A stretch of 64,000 nt of DNA from JAJFJD01 sp965228425 (GTDB taxonomy: Bacteria; Pseudomonadota; Alphaproteobacteria; UBA8366). Below, in pieces: positions 43,063 through 50,821 of this stretch. Location: contig OZ245815.1 of assembly GCA_965228425.1 (NCBI GenBank), positions 1,984,001 through 2,048,000 of the forward strand. The letters run 5' to 3'. Position 1 is the stretch's first letter; the number at the start of each line of letters is the position of its first letter. The position numbers and the translations under genes are program-made. Under the pieces are notes generated by a model. It made no database searches and was not told the DNA's origin. It saw nothing but the letters and a program-made list of their open reading frames with translations.

Positions 43063-43128
43063 GTCACCCCCGTGAAAACGGGGATCCATCTGCACCGCAG
43101 TTTGGATTCCCGCGTTCGCGGGAATGAC
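43063..43128. repeat. REP-like inverted repeat doublet
   Basis: Two diverged copies of one 26-bp palindromic unit face each other: 43063-43088 (GTCACCCCCG..CGGGG) and 43103-43128 (GCGTTCGCGGGAATGAC on the plus strand). Each forms its own hairpin (CCCCG/CGGGG; ATTCCCGCG/CGCGGGAAT). This is the pattern of REP elements spread between genes in proteobacteria. It lies between convergent genes; I saw only this copy in the window. Confidence 0.7.
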
Positions 43129-43162
43129 GGTCTATCGTGGCCGGGTGCGTTCCAGCCTAGGC

Positions 43163-44152
43163 TCAGGCGTGCGCGCCGCCGCGCAGCGCGCCGGCCTCGA
43201 CGCTGCCCCAGACCACTTTGTGGCTCTCCGGCAACGGTCGGCTGTTCGGCATCGAGAGCCAGATGCGCAACAGCAGCCGGTCGAGGCGGTCGCCGGGCGA
43301 ATCCTCGAACGGGGTGCGCCCGTGATAGATTACGTGATTGTTCAGCAGCTGCAGGTCGCCGGGGACCAGCGGCATTTCGAAACACAATTCTTCCGCCAGG
43401 TCGATCAGCATGTCGAGCGCTTCGACTTGCGCGCCGGTGAGCGGCGGCACGCCGGGGACATCCTGCGCCTGCTCGATGTAGGTGCGGGAAAAATGGCTGG
43501 TGAAATGGCCATCCCGTTGTGCGAAGACCGGTAGCGGATAAGACAGCGTTTCCGCACCCACTTCGTCGCCCACGGTGCTGCGGTGATAGTCCTGATACAG
43601 CGTCGTCAAAAGATCGGGGCGGCGTTCCAGGATGGCGTCGTGAATGGCCACCGCGCTGACGATCCGGCTGATCCCGCCCGCCTTGGCGCGCCGGACGCAG
43701 AGTAGGCCGACGACATCGGTCCGGTCGGTATGCCAGCGCAGAGGGCCGCTCGAGTCGACTCTTTTGCCGCCGCTGTCGCGGATGTCGCGCATCAGGCCGC
43801 GCCCGCCATTTTGCTGGACGGGGGTCCCGAGATATGTGCCGATGCCGAACAGCAACCGGCGCAGATCGATCTCCGCGTAGTTGTCGACCGGTATACCCGT
43901 CAGTTTGACGACACCCTGCCCATTTTCCAGGTCGTTGGCGATTGACGATAACGTGCCGGCGAAGCCGTCGAGCGGAAAGTCCTCGCGCGTGATGTCGGAC
44001 CAGTCGCGGCCGCGCCGCCGGACATGTTCGAGCGCGGCGTCGATTTCCGCCAAGGCGGCGCCGTCGACGGCGCGAACCCAACGGGTATCGTTAAGGAGCG
44101 TCTGGCCGCTCCAGGCGGCGGGTCCGCCGATGGGTAGAATGGATCGGGTCAT
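43163..44152 (-). CDS. TauD/TfdA-superfamily dioxygenase (long subfamily, copy 5)
   Basis: The 329-residue protein shows GPLRWHTDRTDVVGLLCV (H-x-D), NNHVIYHGRTPFEDSP (distal His) and DRLLLRIWLSMPNSRPLP. GGPAAWSGQTL and ITREDFPLDGFAG are the family N-terminal and DxFPL segments. ATG 44152 has GGGAGGAGA upstream; the frame to 44206 lacks support. It is a monocistronic minus-strand gene facing the REP doublet. Substrate unknown. Confidence 0.86.
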   Translation of the reverse strand: MTRSILPIGGPAAWSGQTLLNDTRWVRAVDGAALAEIDAALEHVRRRGRDWSDITREDFPLDGFAGTLSSIANDLENGQGVVKLTGIPVDNYAEIDLRRLLFGIGTYLGTPVQQNGGRGLMRDIRDSGGKRVDSSGPLRWHTDRTDVVGLLCVRRAKAGGISRIVSAVAIHDAILERRPDLLTTLYQDYHRSTVGDEVGAETLSYPLPVFAQRDGHFTSHFSRTYIEQAQDVPGVPPLTGAQVEALDMLIDLAEELCFEMPLVPGDLQLLNNHVIYHGRTPFEDSPGDRLDRLLLRIWLSMPNSRPLPESHKVVWGSVEAGALRGGAHA

Positions 44153-44250
44153 GGCAGTCTCCTCCCATGTCCCCGGCATGACATCACAGGCGCGGCGGGC
44201 CGGCAAGTTCCAGGTCGGATCGTTGCGTCCGGTACTTGCGGGCGGCGTGA

Positions 44251-44715
44251 CTACATCCGCGTTTTACTGGAATAGGCGGTTACCTGTAGGGAATCGCCGA
44301 CCCGTTCGATGATGAAGTTGTCCTGCGTCACGCCGGTGCTCTGCCGGTCGCCGATGATGATCGTTTCGATGAGACGGGAAGTAACGGAAACTCTCGTGGG
44401 AGATTTTACTTTGACCTTGATGTTTTCGCGCGTCAGTTCATAAGCATCGAGCCGAATAATACTTTGATATAAAGCAGTCAAAAAATCCTGCTTGCCCATT
44501 GTTCTTCGGTAAATGTTGCCTTGATTCTGCAGGTCGACGATCATTTTTATGTCTTCACTTAGGAACCCGCCGAATTTATTCATGTCTTCGGCCAAAACGG
44601 CGGCGTCCATGGCCGCGAGCATTTTTCGCACTTCGTCTTTGGTGATGGCCGTTGCGGCTGCGGTCGTTGGAAGTATAACGATGCAAAATATAAGAATATA
44701 TCGAAGAATTATCAT
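44251..44715 (-). CDS. NTF2/SnoaL-like exported protein
   Basis: The 154-residue product has a signal peptide (IILRYILIFCIVILPTTAAA) and an NTF2-like alpha+beta domain (EVRKMLAAMDAAVLAEDMNK, then NIYRRTMGKQDFLTALYQSI and TQDNFIIERVGDSLQVT). GGAGAAAATT places the start at ATG 44715 rather than 44730. The gene and its upstream region are noticeably AT-richer than the surroundings, which may point to horizontal transfer or simply to a long leader. No close function; such folds often serve as lipid or ligand carriers. Confidence 0.65.
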   Translation of the reverse strand: MIILRYILIFCIVILPTTAAATAITKDEVRKMLAAMDAAVLAEDMNKFGGFLSEDIKMIVDLQNQGNIYRRTMGKQDFLTALYQSIIRLDAYELTRENIKVKVKSPTRVSVTSRLIETIIIGDRQSTGVTQDNFIIERVGDSLQVTAYSSKTRM

Positions 44716-44845
44716 AATTTTCTCCAACATATTGTGAATGATGCTTTTGAATATAAATATTATTGCTGAATGTTTAAAATGTATGAACCGGTCTTATTAT
44801 AGATATATTCGGATTTTGGGTTAATTGACGGTAACGATCAAAATA

Positions 44846-44880
44846 AAGGCTCCCCTCTGCATGTCGCGGAGGGGAGCCTT
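44846..44880 (-). terminator. Intrinsic terminator of the thiolase/DUF35 pair
   Basis: A 12-bp stem (AAGGCTCCCCTC / GAGGGGAGCCTT) with an 11-base loop lies 24 bp after the thiolase stop at 44905 and is followed on the minus strand by TTTATTTTG. Confidence 0.85.
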
Positions 44881-44904
44881 ATTTCGTTCGAATTTCTCGT
44901 CAGC

Positions 44905-46056
44905 TTACAATGTGTCCTCGCTGCCGAGGATGACGGTGCATTGGCTGGACAGGACACCGCCGTTGCCGTGCGCGATCGCTAGGTTGACGTCGTCCACCTG
45001 CCGGTCGCCACAGACTCCCTGAATTTGGCGGGTCGCCTCGATCAGCAGGAACAGGCCATACATGCCGGGATGGCAGTAGGAGAGGCCGCCGCCGTTCGTG
45101 TTGACCGGCACGGTGCCGCCGGGGCCGATGCCATTGTTCTCGACGAACGCGCCGCCTTCACCCTTGGCGCAGACGCCGAGGTCTTCCAGGAACAGCAGTG
45201 TGTTGATCGTGAACGCGTCATACAGCTCGAACACGTCGATATCCTTCACCGTCACGCCCGCTTCCTTGTAGGCGATTGGTCCGGAATGGGCCGCGCCGGA
45301 AACAGTCATGTCCGGCATGGCGCTGATCATGTTGTGGCTGATGTGTTCGCCGGTGCCCAGCACGTAGGCGGGCTTCGTCTTGAGGTCCTTGGCCCGTTCC
45401 GGCGTGGTGATGACGATTGCGCCGCCGCCGTCGGTGACGAGACAACAGTCGCGCACCGTGAAGGGGTAGCTGATCATCGGCGCGTTCAGCACGTCGTCGA
45501 CGGTCAGGTCGTCCTGACGGTAGGCGACCGGGTTCAGCTTGGCCCAGTTGCGCGCCGCCACGGCGATTTCGGCCAACTGCTCGCGCGTCGTGCCGTATTC
45601 ATGCATATGCCGGGACGCGGCGAGGGCATAGGCGCTCGGCGGCATCATCGGCTTATACGGGTCTTCGTAGGCATTCGGCTCGCGCGCCGATGCCGCGGCC
45701 CGGCTGACCGAGCGTTGCGTGCTGCCGTAAGCAACAACGATAACCTCGCAGCAGCCGGCCGCGATGGCCGCCTGGGCGTGCGCCACATGCGCCATGAAGG
45801 ACGAGCCGCCGATCTGAGTGGAGTCGAAATATGTCGGCTGGATGCCGAGATACTCGCACATCGCCATGGCGACCATGCGCGACTGGCTGGTCGCGGCGAA
45901 GTAGCCGTCGACGTCGCTCAGCTTCAGGCCGCAGTTGTCGAGGGCGCGCATCGTGCCCTGCGCCATGAGATCGAAGGGGGTCATGTCGGGCGCGACGACG
46001 CCGAGATCGGATTCCGCCGTGCCGACGATCGCGATGTTTCCGCGTAGATTGCTCAT
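44905..46056 (-). CDS. Thiolase-family protein (SCP2/acetyl-CoA acetyltransferase-like)
   Basis: The 383-residue protein follows the thiolase fold: RGNIAIVGTAESDLG, GSSFMAHVAHAQAAIAAG (position of the nucleophilic Cys, here Ser), LVTDGGGAIVITTPERA, VFELYDAFTINTLLFLEDLG, and NGIGPGGTVPVNTNGGGLSY with AIAHGNGG in the C-terminus. The usual active-site Cys and final Cys-loop are absent, as in many SCPx-like thiolases paired with DUF35 proteins. These pairs act in acyl-CoA/steroid side-chain cleavage (retro-aldol lyase in known cases). The DUF35 gene is 2 bp upstream. Confidence 0.82.
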   Translation of the reverse strand: MSNLRGNIAIVGTAESDLGVVAPDMTPFDLMAQGTMRALDNCGLKLSDVDGYFAATSQSRMVAMAMCEYLGIQPTYFDSTQIGGSSFMAHVAHAQAAIAAGCCEVIVVAYGSTQRSVSRAAASAREPNAYEDPYKPMMPPSAYALAASRHMHEYGTTREQLAEIAVAARNWAKLNPVAYRQDDLTVDDVLNAPMISYPFTVRDCCLVTDGGGAIVITTPERAKDLKTKPAYVLGTGEHISHNMISAMPDMTVSGAAHSGPIAYKEAGVTVKDIDVFELYDAFTINTLLFLEDLGVCAKGEGGAFVENNGIGPGGTVPVNTNGGGLSYCHPGMYGLFLLIEATRQIQGVCGDRQVDDVNLAIAHGNGGVLSSQCTVILGSEDTL

Positions 46057-46058
46057 GC

Positions 46059-46436
46059 TCAGCCCTCCACCGGATCGAAGACCGGATAAACCGGCTGGTC
46101 GTCGGTGCCGGGGATCATCCGCACTTTCACGCGCATTCCGATCTTGACCTCCGACGGGTCGACATTCTCGATCCGGCTCATCATGCGAAAGCCTTCGTCC
46201 AGATCAACCATCGAGACGTCATACGGGTCGCCGTTGCGCGGATGCAGCGTGGTTGTGGCGTAGACGGTGCCGAGACCCTTGCTGACTTTCCATTCCAGCG
46301 CGCCGCCGTCTTTCGGGGCGACGAGCCGCGGATAAAAGACCGCCGTGCCGTCTTTGGTGACTTGATACGCAAGGTCGCCCTTTTCGCAGTATTCCCGGAA
46401 TACCGCGAGCGGCGACGTTTCCGCCCTCTCGGACAT
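46059..46436 (-). CDS. DUF35 OB-fold protein lacking the zinc ribbon cysteines
   Basis: The 125-residue partner of the thiolase-like protein is a DUF35 protein (FREYCEKGDLAYQVTKDG, VFYPRLVAPKDGGALEW, LGTVYATTTLHPRNGDPYD, IGMRVKVRMIPGTD). Canonical members have a four-Cys zinc ribbon before the OB-fold; here only one Cys remains in that part. ATG 46436 with GGGAGTTACTGAGT fits; the frame extends to 46475. It probably acts as acyl-CoA-binding subunit with the thiolase homologue, 2 bp downstream. Confidence 0.8.
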   Translation of the reverse strand: MSERAETSPLAVFREYCEKGDLAYQVTKDGTAVFYPRLVAPKDGGALEWKVSKGLGTVYATTTLHPRNGDPYDVSMVDLDEGFRMMSRIENVDPSEVKIGMRVKVRMIPGTDDQPVYPVFDPVEG

Positions 46437-46648
46437 ACTCAGTAACTCCCTAATTGTGGTTGCGGGCCCGGGCACTCGTCCGGGCCGCCGGTTGGGGCCG
46501 CCCGATTATGCGGCGGGACTGTCTGCTTGTCACATTGCGCCGCCGCGGACTGTGATATCGTTGTCGAAAGATGGACCCGGGCGCATACGCCGCGCCCCGG
46601 ATGGTCGAGCCGATACGCAAAATTCGGTTTGATGCGGAGGGTAGTCGA

Positions 46649-47134
46649 ATGATCTTTCGAAGCGCGGTCATGGTGTCGGCGCTTTTCCTTGCCTGGGGGT
46701 TCGGACAGCTTCAAGCCGCTGAGCCGGCCCCGATGCGGAATGGCAGCGGCACGGTAACGTATGTCGCGACCGCCACCGAGACGACGAATCTCAAGAACGG
46801 CGGCAGCGTGATCCGGACGCGGATGAAAGGCATCATCGTTGCCGATGATCCGAAAACGCCGTTCCACTTGGCCGGACAGAGTTGCGGCGGCACGACGGTT
46901 CTTTCGGCGAATGGGGCTCCGCCGCACAGCAGCGGCTATTGCAGCACGATCGACAAGGACGGCGACGCATGGTGGATCTGGTGGCGCGCCGAAGGCAAGG
47001 GTAGCGTCTGGGAATTCATCGACGGCACCGGAAAATATGAAAACATCGAAGGCAAAGGGAAAACGACGACGCTGGTGCGTTTACCCGACGGCCGCCAGAC
47101 GCTGCGCTGGGAGGGAAGCTGGCGGATGCGGTGA
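46649..47134 (+). CDS. Exported protein of unknown function
   Basis: The 161-residue product has a signal peptide (MIFRSAVMVSALFLAWGFG) and a mature region with GSGTVTYVATATETTNLKNG, SCGGTTVLS, SSGYCSTIDKDGDAWWIWWR and KYENIEGKGKTTTLVRLPD, suggestive of an all-beta barrel-like fold with two cysteines. GGAGGG is followed by ATG 46649. I do not recognise a family. Divergent from the DUF35 gene across a 212-bp gap, and convergent with the MaoC gene, 27 bp away. Confidence 0.72.
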   Translation: MIFRSAVMVSALFLAWGFGQLQAAEPAPMRNGSGTVTYVATATETTNLKNGGSVIRTRMKGIIVADDPKTPFHLAGQSCGGTTVLSANGAPPHSSGYCSTIDKDGDAWWIWWRAEGKGSVWEFIDGTGKYENIEGKGKTTTLVRLPDGRQTLRWEGSWRMR

Positions 47135-47161
47135 CGGGTACGGGGCCTCGAATTCGTCGGC

Positions 47162-48022
47162 TTATTCAGCAATCTCCGCCCTGCCGTTGTTGATCACCAC
47201 CGCGTCGCGTTCCGCCACCACCGAGCGGAAGATGATCTCTGATCCGTCCTGCCACATTTCCGTACGGACGGTGTCGCCTGGGAAGACCGGGGCGGAGAAG
47301 CGGCCTTCCATGCTTTTCAGTTTCGACGGGTCGTACCCGCAAACGGTTTTCAGCAACGCGTTTCCGGCGACGCCGTAGGTCAGGAGGCCGTGCGCGATGG
47401 GGCGGTCGAATCCCGCTTTCGTTGCGATGTCCGGATCGGCGTGCAGAGGATTGTAATCACCGCTCAAACGATAGATCAGCGCCGACTGCGGCAGCGTGGT
47501 CAGATCGCAGGCCAAATCCCACGGCCGGTCCGGAATCTGCGCGATCGGCTTCTCCGGCCCGCTCGGTCCGCCGAAACCACCCTGGCCGCGCAGGAAAGAA
47601 CTGGTGCCGACCGTGCAGAGATGGTCGCCCGTCGCCTTGTCGTAGACCTTGCGTTCGGCGTTGACCAGCGCGCCGCGTCCTTCGCCCTTGTCGATCACGC
47701 CGGTCACCCGGATTTTGCCGATGAAGGTCCCTTCGACCGGCAGCGCTTTGTGGATCGCAAAACTATTGCCGCCGTTGACCATGCGCAGATAGTCGATCCC
47801 GACGTCATACTGCCGTATCCAACTGCCGGGATAGGCCATCACGACCGCTTGCGTCGGCAGGGCCTGCAGGTCTTTCTCGTAAAGGAACCGGAGTTCGTCG
47901 CGGTCGACCGGGTCGTTTCCGAGGCCGACGCCGAGCGCGTACAGCATCGTGTCGCGCGCGGTCCACTCCTGCTCGATTTCCGGAATGTCGAGCTTCATGA
48001 TTTTTTCGTAGTCGATCGCCAT
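47162..48022 (-). CDS. MaoC-like (hot-dog fold) enoyl-CoA hydratase 2
   Basis: The 286-residue protein has a double hot-dog fold with the hydratase-2 motif in LIYRLSGDYNPLHADPD, IATKAGFDRPIAHGLLTYGV and PVFPGDTVRTEMWQ. It hydrates trans-2-enoyl-CoA to the (R)-3-hydroxy form. ATG 48022 has AGGGAGAGGA upstream. It lies opposite to the thiolase/DUF35 genes but belongs to the same kind of CoA chemistry. Gene boundaries are clear. Confidence 0.9.
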   Translation of the reverse strand: MAIDYEKIMKLDIPEIEQEWTARDTMLYALGVGLGNDPVDRDELRFLYEKDLQALPTQAVVMAYPGSWIRQYDVGIDYLRMVNGGNSFAIHKALPVEGTFIGKIRVTGVIDKGEGRGALVNAERKVYDKATGDHLCTVGTSSFLRGQGGFGGPSGPEKPIAQIPDRPWDLACDLTTLPQSALIYRLSGDYNPLHADPDIATKAGFDRPIAHGLLTYGVAGNALLKTVCGYDPSKLKSMEGRFSAPVFPGDTVRTEMWQDGSEIIFRSVVAERDAVVINNGRAEIAE

Positions 48023-48074
48023 GGCGTCCTCTCCCTGCGGCGGCAGCACGCGCTGCGTCGGAGTCAGTATAACC

Positions 48075-48106
48075 AAGAAAACTGCCGCGGCACGAAACCG
48101 CGGCAG
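48075..48106 (-). terminator. Intrinsic terminator of the ATP-grasp gene
   Basis: A perfect 9-bp stem (CTGCCGCGG / CCGCGGCAG), 7-base loop, then TTTTCTTGGTT in the minus direction. It starts 24 bp after the stop at 48131. Confidence 0.8.
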
Positions 48107-48130
48107 GATCTGGTTGGGGAGAGGGAAGTC

Positions 48131-49084
48131 TTACTCGGCGGCGGCGAGATGCCGGAGCCCGGCGAATTCGGTGCCGAGGAATTCCGCAAGCGCGCCCATG
48201 CCGGACCGGTTCGTATCCGTCAGGCCGGCGGCCGCTTCCGCATCGGGGTTGTAGTTGGTGTTGGTGTTGACGTCATAGACCCAGGTTTCACCGTTTGCAT
48301 CGGTGATCATCTCGATCCCGGCGACCTCGATCCCGTTGCGGCTGAGGAACTCTTCCATGCGGGCATGCAGCGGATGGGTGAACCCCTTGAGGATTTCGAA
48401 TTTGGGGCGCTCCGGCGTGGCCGGGGCATCGTCGATGGCGCAGACGTCGGCGGGGCACAACTCGAAGCCGTCCGATGTATCCACACGGACCGAATAGACC
48501 AACCGGCCGCCGACGAACTCGTTGCGGATAATGGCGGGTTCCGCTGCCTGCACATAGCGTTGCACGAGAACGGTGCCGTCCAGACCGGCGTCGAAGGCAG
48601 CCTCGTCAATGAAGGCCTCGGCGGATGCGATGTCGTCGAACTTCTGAACGCCCAGGCCTTTGCCGCCACGGTTGGGTTTCAAGATGAGCGGTGCGCCAAT
48701 CTTACGGATTGCGTCGCGCAAGGCGTCCTTGCCGACCGCAACGATGGTGCGCGGCACGGGTATGCCGGCGGCGGCCAAGGCGGCGTATTGTTTCACCTTA
48801 CTGATTTCCAACTCCAACGCGTTCCCGCCGTTGACGACGCGGCGACCGTGACCTTCCAGCCACGCGAGGACGCTGCCGGCGAATTCGGGCGCGAAGCGGT
48901 GGCCGCGCGTATGCGAGGACGCGCTCATGCGGTTGTAGAAAACACCGGCGGGCGGGATATCGCCCAGGTCGATGGATCCTTCCGCGAGATGCCATTCCTC
49001 GAAGGGCAGGCCCTGCCGTTCGAAGGCGTCGCGGAGGGGTGCGACCCACTCGTCGTTTTCGTGCAACACGTAGATGGCCGTCAT
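48131..49084 (-). CDS. ATP-grasp family ligase (RimK-like)
   Basis: The 317-residue protein has the ATP-grasp elements NALELEISKVKQYAALAAAG, GAPLILKPNRGGKGLGVQKF, EPAIIRNEFVGGRLVYSVRV and the metal-binding WVYDVNTNTNYNPDAEA (D-x-N-x3-N). These enzymes join a carboxylate to an amine via acyl phosphate; RimK-type members ligate glutamate or similar amino acids. The specific substrate is unknown. Its promoter region contains the 23-bp palindrome at 49106-49128, and a terminator ends the transcript, so it is monocistronic. Confidence 0.83.
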   Translation of the reverse strand: MTAIYVLHENDEWVAPLRDAFERQGLPFEEWHLAEGSIDLGDIPPAGVFYNRMSASSHTRGHRFAPEFAGSVLAWLEGHGRRVVNGGNALELEISKVKQYAALAAAGIPVPRTIVAVGKDALRDAIRKIGAPLILKPNRGGKGLGVQKFDDIASAEAFIDEAAFDAGLDGTVLVQRYVQAAEPAIIRNEFVGGRLVYSVRVDTSDGFELCPADVCAIDDAPATPERPKFEILKGFTHPLHARMEEFLSRNGIEVAGIEMITDANGETWVYDVNTNTNYNPDAEAAAGLTDTNRSGMGALAEFLGTEFAGLRHLAAAE

Positions 49085-49105
49085 GACGGTGTCCTCGAAT
49101 GTCTA

Positions 49106-49128
49106 AATAACACTATAAATGTGTTATT
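49106..49128. promoter_or_regulatory. Perfect 23-bp palindrome, operator-like
   Basis: AATAACAC (49106-49113) and GTGTTATT (49121-49128) are exact inverted repeats with a 7-base AT spacer, 22 bp upstream of the ATP-grasp start and about 175 bp upstream of the aminotransferase start. The regular form suggests binding of a dimeric transcription factor; which one is not evident. Confidence 0.6.
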
Positions 49129-49301
49129 ATCATGTTCTCCATTAATATGGTGTAATTTTCGGATGTGTCAACAATGGAGTCGTGAATAGCGATTTGTTGA
49201 AGTGGTCCTTTGCCGCAGTCATTCCACATTGTAGGGTGAACCGTCCGGTATCCGGTCCGTCCGCGGCCGGAATGCTGAATGCCCAACAGGAGAGCCCATC
49301 C

Positions 49302-50696
49302 ATGTCACAGACCCCGACCTCGCCCGGCAATTCCGCCAGCAGCCGCGATATTGCCTATGTCATGCATCCGTACACGAACCTGGAACGGCATAAGACGGTG
49401 GGTCCCCAAGTCATGGCGAAGGGCAAGGGGATTTGGGTCTACGACGAAGAGGGCAAGGCGTATATCGAAGCGATGGCGGGCCTCTGGTGCACGTCGCTTG
49501 GGTTCGCGGAGGAACGTCTGGTCGAAGCGGCGGCGCGGCAGATGCGCGATCTGCCCTTCTATCACGTGTTCGCCGCAAAGAGTCACGACCCGGCGATCAA
49601 CCTCGCGGAGAAACTGATCGGCATGGCGCCAGTCCCGATGTCGAAGGTGTTCTTCGCCAATTCGGGGTCGGAGGCGAATGACAGCGCCGTCAAGATGATC
49701 TGGTACTACAACAACGCGCTGGGCCGGCCGGAGAAGAAGAAGATCATCAGCCGTATCAAGGGCTATCACGGTGTGACCGTCGCCTCGGCGAGCCTGACCG
49801 GGCTGCCCTTCAATCATCGCGACTTCGATCTGCCGATTGCCGGGATTCTCCACACCGATTGCCCGCATCACTACCGATTCGCCGAAGAGGGCGAGAGCGA
49901 GGAAGACTTCGCCACCCGCTTGGCGGCCAACCTCGAAGCGATGATCGAAGACGAGGGTCCCGACACGGTCGCCGCGTTCTTCGCGGAGCCGATCATGGGG
50001 GCAGGGGGCGTGATCGTACCGCCGGCCACCTACTTCGAGAAGATTCAGCCGATCCTGAAGAAACACGACATCCTGTTCGTCGCGGACGAGGTGATTTGCG
50101 GCTTCGGGCGGACGGGCAATATGTTCGCCACGGAAACCTACGATCTGCAGCCGGACATCATCACGATCGCGAAGGCGCTCTCGTCGGCCTATCTGCCGAT
50201 CTCCGGCTTGATGATCAACGAAAAGGTGTCGGACGCGATTTACAAGAACAGCGGCGAGATCGGTACGTTCGGGCATGGCTTCACCTATTCGGGGCATCCC
50301 GTGGCGTGCGCGGTGGCGCTGGAAACCCTGAATATCTATGAAGAACGCAACATCGTCGGGCATGTTCAGAAGGTGATGCCGCGTTTCGCCGAGCGGCTGC
50401 ACGGGTTTGCCGACCATCCGCTGGTCGGCGAAGTCCGCGGCTGCGGGCTGGTTGCCGGGGTCGAACTGGTCAAGGACAAGGCCAGCAAGACGTCGTTCGA
50501 TGCGCAGCAAGGGGTCGGCCCCTATTTCGCGGCGCAGGCGCAGGAACACGGGCTCATCGTGCGCGCAGTGCCGGGCGATACGATCACGCTCTGTCCGCCA
50601 CTGATCATCACCAACGACGAGATCGACGATTTGTTCGACCGGTTCGGGAAGGCACTCGACGATACCGCGGCCTGGCTGGAGCAATCGGCTAATTAG
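49302..50696 (+). CDS. Class III (omega) aminotransferase, PLP dependent
   Basis: The 464-residue enzyme has FFANSGSEANDSAVKMIW, RIKGYHGVTVASASLTGL, LFVADEVICGFGRTGNMFAT and IITIAKALSSAYLPISGLM (PLP-binding Lys in AKAL). The sequence fits the beta-alanine:pyruvate or putrescine:pyruvate type transaminases. ATG 49302 has AGGAGAGCCCATCC; the frame to 49182 precedes it. It would transfer an omega-amino group to pyruvate. It is the first plus-strand gene after the divergent ATP-grasp gene and shares its control region. Confidence 0.9.
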   Translation: MSQTPTSPGNSASSRDIAYVMHPYTNLERHKTVGPQVMAKGKGIWVYDEEGKAYIEAMAGLWCTSLGFAEERLVEAAARQMRDLPFYHVFAAKSHDPAINLAEKLIGMAPVPMSKVFFANSGSEANDSAVKMIWYYNNALGRPEKKKIISRIKGYHGVTVASASLTGLPFNHRDFDLPIAGILHTDCPHHYRFAEEGESEEDFATRLAANLEAMIEDEGPDTVAAFFAEPIMGAGGVIVPPATYFEKIQPILKKHDILFVADEVICGFGRTGNMFATETYDLQPDIITIAKALSSAYLPISGLMINEKVSDAIYKNSGEIGTFGHGFTYSGHPVACAVALETLNIYEERNIVGHVQKVMPRFAERLHGFADHPLVGEVRGCGLVAGVELVKDKASKTSFDAQQGVGPYFAAQAQEHGLIVRAVPGDTITLCPPLIITNDEIDDLFDRFGKALDDTAAWLEQSAN

Positions 50697-50821
50697 GGCG
50701 CGGTCCTGCGACATATAGAACGATGCGGCCGCGTTGGCCTTCATGCTAAGGGTAATGCAACTATATGTAATGTATATCGGGTCACGGCAGCAGAGGGCCG
50801 CTGTTCGAACGGGTATTGGCT

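Noticed and set aside
47390..49189. 599-codon plus-strand frame opposite the MaoC and ATP-grasp genes
   Set aside because: It spans two real minus-strand genes and the terminator between them. Its Arg/Asp/Val-rich composition is typical of an antisense shadow.
49305..50744. 479-codon minus-strand frame opposite the aminotransferase
   Set aside because: Complete antisense overlap of a family-supported gene, without independent start signals.
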